This document shows, piece by piece, positions 1-9,549 of a DNA stretch of 24,963 bases. The stretch is from JALOAF01 sp035446765. Lineage in GTDB: Bacteria; Patescibacteriota; Gracilibacteria; Absconditabacterales; Absconditicoccaceae. The stretch is taken from positions 1-24,963 of the forward strand of contig DAOTFU010000014.1 in NCBI GenBank assembly GCA_035446765.1, given 5' to 3'. The notes below the pieces were generated by a model. That model was not told the DNA's origin, made no database searches, and saw only the letters and a program-made list of their open reading frames with translations. Position 1 is the stretch's first letter. Each line of letters starts with the position of its first letter. A program made the translations under genes and the position numbers.

Positions 1-178
1 CATTTTTTAATTGATATATATATATATAAATTGTATGTTATAATTATATTCCAAAAAAAATTTCTGTCAAATTTTTGGAGAGAATTTTGTTTTGATTTCT
101 ATTTGATTTTAAAAATAAAAATATTATCTTGAATTTAGCATAAAAAATGTTTTTTTAATTTTTTAAACAAAAACTTAA

Positions 179-763
179 ATGACTTTGGTGCCAAGCGTAA
201 TTGAAAAGAGTAAATCAGGAGAAAGAGCTTACGATATTTATTCTAGATTGCTAGAAGATAGGATAATCTTTGTATGACAAGCAATAGACTCCAATGTAGT
301 AAATACTGTAGTAGCTCAACTATTGTATTTGGAAAAGAAAGATCCTGATAAAGATATAATCATGTACATAAACACTCCTGGTGGAGAAGTTTATAGTGGT
401 ATGGCAATCTATGATACTATGCAATATATCAAATGTGATGTAGTCACTATAGCTACTGGATTGGCTGCTTCTATGGGATCAATTTTCCTTGCTGGAGGTA
501 CAAAATGAAAAAGATATGCTCTACCTCATAGTAAAGTAATGATACACCAACCATTGGTAAGTGGTGGTTGAATCACAGGTCAAGCTACAGATATACAAAT
601 CGAGGCTGCTGAGATGATGAAAGTAAAAAAGATGTTTATTGATATAATGGCCAAACAAACTGGGCAAAAAACTGAAAAAGTAGAAAAAGATATGGAGAGA
701 AACAATTGGATGACACCAGAAGAGGCTAAAAAATATGGATTGATTGATAAAATAATCGAATAA
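179..763 (+). CDS. clpP: ATP-dependent Clp protease proteolytic subunit ClpP
   Basis: ClpP is the serine peptidase that forms a barrel of two heptameric rings and degrades proteins fed by a Clp ATPase in the cytosol. The 194-aa product has the family's usual length. It carries the nucleophile motif GLAASMGS (Ser98), the histidine motif MIHQPL (His123) and the aspartate within EKDMER (Asp171), in the spacing of the ClpP triad. Three in-frame TGA codons are read as Gly, one in the conserved region after LAGGTK. The start is the only ATG that gives the usual N-terminus (MTLVPSVIEKS...GERAYDIYSRLL). No Shine-Dalgarno sequence precedes it. A TATAAT-like hexamer lies at 39-44 without a well-spaced -35. 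It heads a rightward run with 799-1020 and recJ. Confidence 0.96.
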
Positions 764-798
764 TAGTCAAAAGTTTAAAAATTATATTACGAAAGAAA

Positions 799-1020
799 AT
801 GACAGAAGAAAATATAATTTGAGAGGCTGACTTTCAAATAGTAGATGAAGATGAACTTCAAAAAATAAAAGACAAGGATAATCTAAAAAAAGAATCAAAT
901 CTGAGAGATGATTTAATTGAATTGTGATTTTTGGATTATGATAGTTTGAGTGAGGAAGAAAAAATAATATTTGATGAGATGAAAAAAGAAAAAAGAGACC
1001 AAGATTTTTACGAGTTGTAA
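799..1020 (+). CDS. small acidic hypothetical protein
   Basis: A 73-aa product that I do not recognise. It is very rich in Glu, Asp and Lys (for example VDEDELQKIKDKDN and EEEKIIFDEMKKEKRD) and is predicted helical, with no membrane segment or cysteine. Two in-frame TGA codons are read as Gly. It starts 35 bp after clpP and faces the same way, so it is probably co-transcribed. It could be an adaptor or structural peptide, but nothing in the sequence shows this. Reading-frame support is the clean open frame under UGA=Gly, the A-rich leader and gene-like amino-acid usage. Confidence 0.7.
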
Positions 1021-1023
1021 AAA

Positions 1024-1106
1024 TCAGTTAAAAGTTGAAAGTTTTAAAGTTCAAAGTTGTTTTGAGCCATAAACTTGATAACTTGATAACTTTATAAACT
1101 TTAAAC
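1024..1106. repeat. AT-rich inverted repeat between genes
   Basis: A low-complexity stretch of GTT/AAAGTT units (1024-1062) followed by its approximate complement AACTTGATAACTT...AACTTTAAACT (1072-1106). Together they can fold into one long imperfect hairpin just before recJ. No T-run follows that would make it a clear terminator. It resembles other simple AT-rich repeats in this window. Confidence 0.55.
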
Positions 1107-1114
1107 TAAGTAGA

Positions 1115-2773
1115 GTGAAATACAAGGTATTGTGTGAAGACAAAGAATTGAGTCTAATAGATAGATTATTGAAAATTAGGGGTATTAGCGATAATATCAC
1201 TAATTTTTTGGACCCAAAATTAAAAGATTATTGGCTTAATCCACGAAATCTAAATGATATGAAAAAATGAGTAGATAGGATATTGAATGCTATAAAAAAC
1301 AAAGAAAAAATAATGATATTTGGTGATTATGATGTAGATGGTGTGACATCTAGTTTTATATTATATAAATTTTTTACCAAATATCTAAATTATAAATATG
1401 TTAGCATAATGTATCCAGATAGGATAAAAGATGGTTATGGGATGAAAAACAAACATTTGGATGAAATCAAAGAAAAATGAGTTGATTTGGTGATCACGGT
1501 AGATAATGGGATCACAAGTATATGAGAAGTAAAATATGCAAAAAAAATATGAATAGATGTAATTATAACCGATCATCATAAAAATTTGGAAGAATTGCCA
1601 GATGCTGTAGCTGTGATAAATCCAATAGTATCAGAAAAATATAGATTTAAGTATTTAGCTGGCGTATGAGTTGTATTTAAAATGATATGCGCCTTATTGG
1701 ATGCTACAAATATTTTTAATATAAATGAAAAAAATAAAATATTTAATTATTTTTTGCCAATAGCGGCTATAGGTACTGTAGCAGATATTGTACCATTGGT
1801 AAATGAAAATAGATTGATAGTAAAAAGGTGATTAGAATTGATGAATAATGGTCGTGAAGGTATGTCAACTGCTCTAAAATGACTATTAAATTATCTCAAT
1901 TTAAAGGAAGTAGATACATTTCATATAGGTTTTGTGATTGGACCAAGAATCAATGCTTGATGAAGGATAGATAGCCCATACAATAGTCTAAAAATGTTGC
2001 TTTTCACTTGAGAAAAACAGCTTGAAGCGCTAAAAAGAATTGATGAAATAAATGCGGATAGAAAAAAACTACAAGAAGAAGCATTTAAAAAATCTGAAGA
2101 AAGTCTAGATTTAGAACAAAAGATAATCATATCAGAAAGTGAAGACTTCCATGAATGAATAGTGGGTATTGTGTCTGGTAAACTTACTGAAAAATATCAC
2201 AAACCAAGTGTGGTATTTAAAATTGATAAAGACAAATGACATGCAGTAGCAAGTCTAAGGTGACCAGATTATTTTGATATAGTAGCTATGTTGCAAAAGT
2301 ATGAAAATCTACTAGAAAGATTTGGGTGACACAAGCATGCTGGATGACTAACCATAAAACTTGATAAATTAGAAGAATTTAAAGACAAAATAATCCAGCA
2401 CTGCAATGAGTATATAAAAGATGAAGACTTAGAAAAAACACTACATATAGATACTAAGATATTTGATAATGAGTGGAATTATGATTTGATACAAGAACTA
2501 CAAAAATTAGCTCCTTTTGGTGAATGAAACAGTGAACCAAACTTTTTGTTTGAAAAAGTTGGGGTAGAAAAGGTAGAAAAAGTAGGGAAAAATGGAAGCT
2601 GACACATGAAGATACACTGAAATTTTGGAGACAATAAGATTAAATTCTTGTTTTGGTGAAAAGGTGATATGATAAAAAATATTGAAAAAGAAAAAGAAAT
2701 AAATATCGTGGGTAAGATCAAAAAAGATGATTTTAATTGATGATATTTTGTAAATGGAGTAGAAATACTCTAA
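1115..2773 (+). CDS. recJ: single-stranded-DNA-specific 5'-3' exonuclease RecJ
   Basis: RecJ degrades single-stranded DNA 5' to 3' in recombinational and mismatch repair using two metal ions. The 552-aa product has the family's normal length. It shows the DHH motifs in order: GDYDVDGVTS (from about residue 70), VDNGIT, TDHH (about 153), GTVADIVPL and GPRINAGGR, then the DHHA1 signature GGHKHAGG (about 404) and an OB-like C-terminus. About 28 in-frame TGA codons are read as Gly, several inside motifs (the two in INAGGR; two of those in GGHKHAGG). The GTG start at 1115 gives a normal N-terminus (KYKVLCEDKELSLIDRLL); no ATG lies closer in this frame before 1259. There is no Shine-Dalgarno sequence. 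Confidence 0.94.
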
Positions 2774-2805
2774 TTTATTTTTAGAAAATAATTTTATAGT
2801 TTAAA

Positions 2806-3273
2806 ATGAGTGAACAAGAAAAAGAACAAATCTGTAATATTATAAACAATTTTTTGGAGGATAAATGATATTTTCCTTTTATGGTAGATCTAGAAAACCA
2901 TAAAACATTTTGACCAATATTTAAAAACTTAGATCAGGAAAATAAAAAAGAAATAGAAAAAATAATAGATGAATGTATAGTAGAAAAAATAAAATCATAT
3001 AAGACTAAATGATGAGAATTGTTTAGAAGATATTTTGAAGTATATGAAGATGATTTTTGGAAGTTTAGAGATATGAACTGCAATGAAAACTTTGCACAAA
3101 CAAAGGAATTTCAAAAGCTTGGAAAAAAAGTAGAAAATGAAATATTTAAATATGAAGGAATCTTAACAGAGAAAATGCTAGATCAAGAAAAATGATTGGA
3201 CAAAGTAGTCTGAGCATTTTATAATATAGTATATAGTTATTTCCCAAAAATGAATTTAGTAGAAGGAGAATAA
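2806..3273 (+). CDS. hypothetical protein
   Basis: A 155-aa product of unknown function, rich in Lys, Glu and aromatic residues, probably soluble and mostly helical. There is no signal peptide or membrane segment. Visible blocks include FFPFMVDLENHKTFGPIFK-like sequence near the N-terminus, RRYFEVYEDDFWKFRD in the middle and FYNIVYSYFPKMNLVEGE at the end. Five or more in-frame TGA codons are read as Gly. It follows recJ by 32 bp in the same direction and ends 15 bp before the stop of the oppositely oriented phosphohexomutase, so it is likely the last gene of the clpP-recJ run. I see no terminator between the two convergent ends. Confidence 0.75.
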
Positions 3274-3288
3274 AATAAAAATATGAAA

Positions 3289-4725
3289 CTAAATCAATAT
3301 ATTTTTGATTTTTTCAAATTCATTTTTTCGAATTTGCTGATTATCTGCTTCTATACAAAACCTTATGATTGGTTCTGTATTGGACTTTCTCACTACAAAC
3401 CAAAAATTATCTCAACTAACTTTGATTCAATCTAATTTTGAAATATCGTAATTTGAATAGGTTTCTTCAATTTTATCAATAACTCAATCCCCATCTTCTA
3501 CCTCATATTTAGTTTGAGGAGCTTTATAATATGGGTGTAAATCTCAAGCTAGATCTGAGATCTTTTTGTTGCTTCAATCTAATTCTTTGCAAATATAATA
3601 CAATGCTAATATCGGATTTTCAAAATATCAATTTTGAGCAAAAAGTATGTGTCAACTAATCTCACCTCATAAGCAAGAATTGTTTTCGATAGCTACTTGC
3701 TTTACAAATTTATATCAAACCCTAGATTCTGTGTGAGATACTCAAGCTTTTTTGGCTATATCAAATAGGGCTTTTGTGCACATAAGATCTACTGTTACTC
3801 ATCTTTTTTCTTTTCAATCCTTAAATAATCAATTTATAATTAACGCTATGATAATATCCCCCGATATGAATTCTCATTTTTCATCCACCATTCATATCCT
3901 ATCTACATCACCGTCAAACATAACACCAAAATCTGCATTATTTTTGAGAACAGCATCAGTTAGTTGATCATAATTATAAATTTGGCTAGTGTCAGATTCA
4001 TGATTGGAAAAAGTACTATCTATGTCTTCATTGATAAAAATAAACTCTATATTGGAATTTTCTTGGATATTTTTTAAAAAATATTTCTCATAAGCACATC
4101 AAGCTCAATTTGAAAAATCAACCACAACTTTAAGTTCAGAATTCAGAGTTCAGAATGTGGAATTAAAAGTACTCTTTCTGTCTTGTATTTTTTGTGATAA
4201 GTTTATTTTTGATGTATTTTCTCTGGTTAAGTCTACTACTGACTGTATTTGCTGGTCTGTGAGATCAATTTCTCTGTACTCATCTATCAAGCTTTTTAGT
4301 AGATCTGTAGAAAGTAAAGAGCTATTTTTGTCGAATATCTTTACTCAAGCGTATTCGGCAGTATTGTGAGATGCTGTAAAATTAGCTCATAAATCAAATT
4401 CTTTGTAGTTGAGGTAATAGTTTGTAGAAGTGCTAGATACACCAAATAAATATCACTTACTATCTTCTTGAATATTTGGATCAAATCATGCTGATACAAA
4501 ATTTGAATAACCACCCTCCATCATTCAAAATAAAAAATAAGATATCAAATCATTGTTGGCCAATCTACCATCTCAGCCAAATATGAACTTTCAATCTTTT
4601 CAAAAATGCTCTAAAATATACTTCCCTACTCCTCTACCAAGATTATAAAACAATGTCTTATCAATATTTTGTCCAAAAATTCATCTAATGTCATAAGCTT
4701 TGAATGCTGAATTGTATTTATTCAT
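3289..4725 (-). CDS. phosphomannomutase/phosphoglucomutase
   Basis: An alpha-D-phosphohexomutase that interconverts hexose 1- and 6-phosphates to supply sugar nucleotides for glycans. The 478-aa product has the four family loops in order: N-terminal FKAYDIRG, the phosphoserine motif TASHN, the metal-binding DGDVDR, the sugar-specificity loop GGEISGH (a GEMSGH variant typical of PMM/PGM) and the phosphate-binding RKSNTEP near the C-terminus. TGA-encoded glycines include the one in FKAYDIRG and one in GGEISGH. A short repeat-like insertion is translated at 4130-4165 (minus-strand STFNSTFGTLNSEL). Substrate specificity (Man versus Glc) cannot be settled by reading. It starts 51 bp after alaS and is probably co-transcribed with it. 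Confidence 0.93.
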
Positions 4726-4776
4726 GCTTATTGTTTTATTTGTTATATAAAAATTTCCGTCCGAGTAAAGGTATAC

Positions 4777-6333
4777 TTATCCTACTAAATGTAGAAATAC
4801 TCATTCATATTTTTGTACATCTCTGATTTTTACTATTTCTCAATCGTCTATTTCTATCTCTCAGCTGTCTCATTTTTGGCCTCCAGATTCAGCATAAAAA
4901 GGCGTTTTGTCAAATATAAGAACTCTTTGTCAATCAAGCTCAAAGTCCTTGAGTAGTTTTGATTGTTTTTCTCAGTCTAAATTATATCAAATAAATTCAG
5001 TTTGTGGTATTCATTCTAGATATTTAGACCGGTCTACATTTGAGTTGAATTTAGATGATTTACGTGATCTTTCTTTTTGATTTTCTAGTTCTTTCTGAAA
5101 TCATTCTTCGTCTACTTTTATTCATCTTTCCAAACAAATTTCTTTGGTAAGCTCAATTGGGAAACCACAAGTATCATATAAGAAAAATACATCTTTTCAA
5201 GATAATAACTTATCTGTATTTTTACTCAACATAGATTCTAATTCTTTGATTCCTTTTGATATGGTTTTTTTGAAAATTGCAATTTCCTCCAACAAAGAAT
5301 TTTGTATTTCTTTTTGTTTGATTGAATATTCTGTCGATAAAAATTCTACAATCTCAGATATAATTTTTTGAAAGTCTTTATCTGAAATATCTTTGAGCAA
5401 TATTAAATTGTAGTACATTCTCCTTATTATCATCCTAAGTACATAGCCAGATCATATATTTGATTGTATTACTCAATCATTTAATAGCAATATTGAGGTC
5501 TTTAGATGGTCTGCAATTATTCTAAATCTTTTTTGATTTGAATCATACTTTAAGCCAATATGTTTTTGTAAAATATCTATAATCGGCTGAAAAATATCTG
5601 TCTCAAATATTGTATTTTTATTTTGTAAAACCATACACATTCTCTCAAATCCCATACCAGTGTCTACATTTTGATTTTTTAGTTTTGTGAGTTTTCAATT
5701 TTCATCACGATAGTATTCCATAAATACATTGTTTCGTATCTCCACTCGCTCACTTTCATCTCTTTTTACATTGTCTTCTGATGATGGGTATCATTCTCAT
5801 GTTCGATAAAAAATCTCTGTATCTGTACCGCAAGGTCATACAGGGCCTGGACTTCGTCGATTGTTCTCTGCTCACATAAAAGATATCTTGTCCAGGGGTA
5901 TTCAAAGCTCCTGTCGATATTTTACAGATTCAGAATCTTTGGATGCATCTTTATCTCATTCAAAAACTGTAATAGCCAATTTTTTTGGATCAAATCAAAG
6001 TTCATTTACCAAAAAATCGTAAGAATATTGTATAGATTCTTTTTTAAAATAATCTCCAAGTGACCAATTTCACATCATCTCAAATAATGTCAGATGAGAA
6101 CTATCTCATACCTCATCTATATCCACAGTCCTTACACATTTTTGTATATTGTAAAGTCTTTTTCAAAGTGGGTGTGGTTTTCATGCTAAATATGGTATGA
6201 GCTGCTGCATTCAGGCAACATTAAACATTGCTGTACTTTCCTTGGATGCAATCAAAGGAACTTCTGGCAAATGCTTGTGATTATTTTTTTCTCGAAAATC
6301 TTTTCGTTTTTTTCTGAGAGTCTTTGAATCCAC
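4777..6333 (-). CDS. alaS: alanyl-tRNA synthetase lacking editing and C-Ala domains
   Basis: AlaRS charges tRNA-Ala. This 518-aa product matches the class II catalytic core and tRNA-recognition region: ESTAMFNVAGMQQLIPYL, then FEMMGNWSLGDYFK (motif 2 region), NVDTGMGFERM and SGYVLRMIIRR. It continues into the start of the editing domain (KTPFYAESGGQKGDSG) and stops at TAA about 30 residues later. Usual bacterial AlaRS is about 870 aa; the HxxxH editing site and the C-Ala domain are absent, and only 51 bp separate the stop from the next gene. CGA codons at 5854-5859 fall in the NNWW position, supporting CGA=Trp. GTG at 6333 is taken as start; an in-frame TTG at 6342 is an alternative. Confidence 0.93.
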
Positions 6334-6403
6334 TTTATTCAATTAACAATGTAAAATTTACAACTAACAATCATATATATTAATTTAGTATTTCTTTTCA
6401 ATT

Positions 6404-6434
6404 AAAAAAGTCTCAAAACTGGATTCGAGACTTT
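6404..6434 (-). terminator. rho-independent terminator of the envelope operon
   Basis: On the minus strand an 8-bp stem, AAAGTCTC pairing with GAGACTTT around a 12-nt loop, is followed directly by six T. It lies 22 bp beyond the stop of the 6456-8534 gene and so closes that leftward operon. Confidence 0.85.
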
Positions 6435-6455
6435 GTATTTTGTAATTTTTGTATC

Positions 6456-8534
6456 TTATTCTAGATTGGAACTACTAATGGCTTTTAAGGCTTCATCATT
6501 GACGATACTATCGATGTACTCATACAAATTGACTTTATTTACTCATTCATTGGTTAGTATATACATCTCTGGTCTATTACCAGTATCTTCTGGTACAGAT
6601 ATATCTAAAACTTCTTCACTTGAAAGATCAAATTTGAAACTAAACAAATAATATAAATCATACTGAGTATTGTATTGATCGTTGGTCTTTAGTGGTTTAG
6701 ATGTATAGATTGTAAATGTTTGGTTTATTTTATCAAAAAGATAAACATATTTTGAATTTAAATGCGATATCACTTTCACATCTTCTGAATATTTGCTTGT
6801 GGTCTGATCTCATCACATCAATCTAACTTCACGAACATCTAATAAAGAACCATAACCAGGTCTTCGAAATTGATACAATTTATCTCATTTCCAGGTAAGG
6901 AAAGTAGAATCAATAGCTATGCTAGAAAAATCTCATTCTAAATCCATACCAGTATCATAACCAGGAGTTATTTGATAATTTTGTCATTCTTGATAAGCTA
7001 TTTGTGATCATACTGTATTTCTATATCTAGTAACGAAAGTACCACTAAGAGAGCTATTTAGATTTGGTTGAAACACATATAAATTAGCTTTTCAATATAC
7101 TCCAATTCATCATATTGTATCTGGGAATCATCATAAGTCTGCTGTAGTAACTGGCTCTATACCTACTTTTGTCACAGAAAAGATACGACCATTTGGTGTA
7201 TAACAATAAAGACCATCTCTCAAAAGATTATCAGAACAAGATTGAATATTTTCTTCTATATCATATTCTATCAACGCTCATCTAGAGCCATCGTTTACTG
7301 CTCATATTAATGCTCATTGAGAACCTCATATATTAACTCATCTTGAGTATTTTATTGTAAGTCCATCTCATATTTTAGATTTTTCAGTATCATTTAGAGA
7401 TATCAATCTTGTAGTAATTCAAGTAGCAGGATCGTCTAACTGAGAAAGTTCTTCTAGTCTAATAATATTAAATCATTTGTAATAATCATTTTGAATGATT
7501 CATTTTAAATTTTCCACATCTTCTAATCGTCTTCACTTGTCTTCTAATATATTTAATTTTTCTACTATTTCATTGTACTTAACTCATTTTTGATCAGATG
7601 TTGGATCCATTTGTTGGAACATATATATATCTTTTTTGATATCTTCAATAGTAATATCTATTACAGTACCAGAAGCCGTAGTAAAGACATTTTGACTAGA
7701 TGTATTTAGAAGTTGTGATAAGACACTATACAACATAAATAATATAATCAAGCTCAATATTACAATAGTAACATAATATTTATTTTTGAGAATTTTTTTG
7801 GCTCGATTTCACTTGATATTTAATCATTTTATACCTGATATTCATTTTGATATATTAGATTGATTTTCTAGATTTTTTATATTACCATGTACACAATAAG
7901 TAGCCATCATTCATATATTTTCCTTGTCAACTCTACTAAGTAATGCTTGTTCTAAAAAATCTCACAAAGAAGTCTCATCTCATTGTAATATTGATTCCAT
8001 TTCTTTGATATCTCATTGATCTATAACATCTGATACCTTAGTACCTGTATATACAATCTCGTCTCCAGATTCTACATCTCATTCTACAAAATCTGAAAAA
8101 GTATCTATCTTTGCTCTCTTACTTACTCAATTATGCAATTGATAATATAATTTTTTGTCTCTAAAAATCATAATTGATACATCTCATATCATAGAAGCAA
8201 TAATCATGCTGCCAGCTATAATTTGTATATATCACTTTATGGGAAAATGTTTTATGTCAGATACTTTATCTGCAAATAATTTTAATTTTACATTGAGTCA
8301 TTGTAGCCCTTCTTCCAAATTATTTTTAATTTCAGTTTCATCATATATTTCTGTATTTATCTTGTCTATTAGGTCAGCTAAAAAATCTTGTATCAAATCT
8401 TTTTGATATTCAAGAAATTTTTCTGTCTCAAAAACTACATATGAATTAATCTGAACATTATTGGCCAATTTTTCTTTGAAAGAAAATCATTGATTATTGG
8501 CTAGATAGTTTTGTTTTTTCTCTCTAACTTGCAT
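6456..8534 (-). CDS. single-pass membrane protein with PP2C-like N-terminal region
   Basis: The 692-aa product is not a family I can name with certainty. Residues about 100-225 resemble the second half of a PP2C/PPM phosphatase: IIAGSMIIASMIGDVSIMIF followed by FVEGDVESGDEIVYTGTKV and a tail ending RVDKENIGMMATYCVHG. The first catalytic Asp region is not recognisable, so it may be inactive. A single hydrophobic segment follows at about 253-273 (YYVTIVILSLIILFMLYSVL). The remaining 420 residues, rich in beta-strand-like GIGVYGKANLYVFQP and DKLYQFRRPGYGSLLD repeats, would be outside the cell and could be propeller-like. Dozens of TGA codons are read as Gly. It is the last gene of the amidase/WecG operon, followed by a terminator. 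Confidence 0.8.
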
Positions 8535-8592
8535 ATTTTTTGTAGATGAAATCAACTAAAAAAAGGACTCGTTGTTTTATAAGTACAAAAAT

Positions 8593-9549
8593 CTAATCTT
8601 TTTTCAATAGCAAATACTTAAAAATATAGGGGAAAACAGAAAAACTATTTTTTACTTTTTGATAATTCCTCTTTGGGTCTGTGATAACTCTCCACAATCG
8701 CTCAAGTTTAATTTTTCTAACAATCTTTGGGGCTCTTTTTTGTGTAAATTTTTTGACTGTCTTATCCTGAACCTCTGATGCTAAAAAATCAAATAGTCAT
8801 CAAACATTGAAGACAAAAAAACTATTATTTTTTATTTTACTTCGATTTTTCATAGTTCGTAACTCTTGTATTGGATTGTCTGGTGTAGATCTAGCTACAA
8901 GTAATATGTCTAAAGTATCTTGATATTTACTTTTTTGCTTTTCTACTTTGTCTCGATCTAATTCTGAGTATCAATCTTGTGTGTAAATTACATTAAATCA
9001 TTTAAATTCAAAAGCTTTTTTGGTTTCTCATATAATATCAGGCTTAGTTCAATATAGGTATAGACATATTTTTTGTGATCAATATCTTTTTTTGATCTCA
9101 TCCAAAAAATATGGCACAAAATCAGTACCATTAAGATTTGGAAGTTGAGCTGTTGGTAAAGAATATTTTTTACTCAAGATGTTGTAAAATAATTGCAATG
9201 CTATACCATCTGGCAAAAGAAAATGTCACTTCATTATAGATTTTTTATATTCTTTTTGTCTGGTTGTTTTTTTAGATTTATCTGATTCAAATAATTTTTG
9301 AATTTTGATAATAGCAAAATATATGAAATTTGATACTACGAATCATTCTTTTTCGTGAGTTCTAAGTATAGAATCTACGGCTTGATTCTTTTTTTGCGGA
9401 TATATCTTTTTTAAAATATCTAACAAAACCAAGAAATAATTGATAAAAGGATTAATGATTACTATAGATTTTCGATTTGAATTCAAGGGTAATAATAATT
9501 GAGTATATCTTGACAAGATCGTCAAAACTTTGATCGTCTTTCAGCTCAT
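8593..9549 (-). CDS. WecG/TagA/CpsF-family glycosyltransferase
   Basis: This family transfers an N-acetylhexosamine sugar to a lipid-linked acceptor in teichoic acid or surface-polysaccharide synthesis. The signature runs in order: GHFLLPDGIALQL, then LPNLNGTDFVPYFLDEI, KICLYLYGTKPDI, NPIQELWTMKN (W from CGA), NVGGLFDFLASE and KRAPKIVRKIKLEWLWRV with the EW tryptophan encoded by CGA at 8698-8700, then DPKR. The ATG at 9549 gives 318 aa and overlaps the upstream gene by 88 bp; ATG 9576 or TTG 9486 (25-bp overlap, start NSNWKSIVIINPF) are alternatives, and homology begins near the TTG. It sits between the amidase and the PP2C-like membrane protein in one operon. Confidence 0.85.

Noticed and set aside
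6361..6403. Possible CRISPR or tandem repeat in AT-rich gaps
   Set aside because: The simple AT repeats here and elsewhere have no regular spacer-repeat period, and no cas gene is present.
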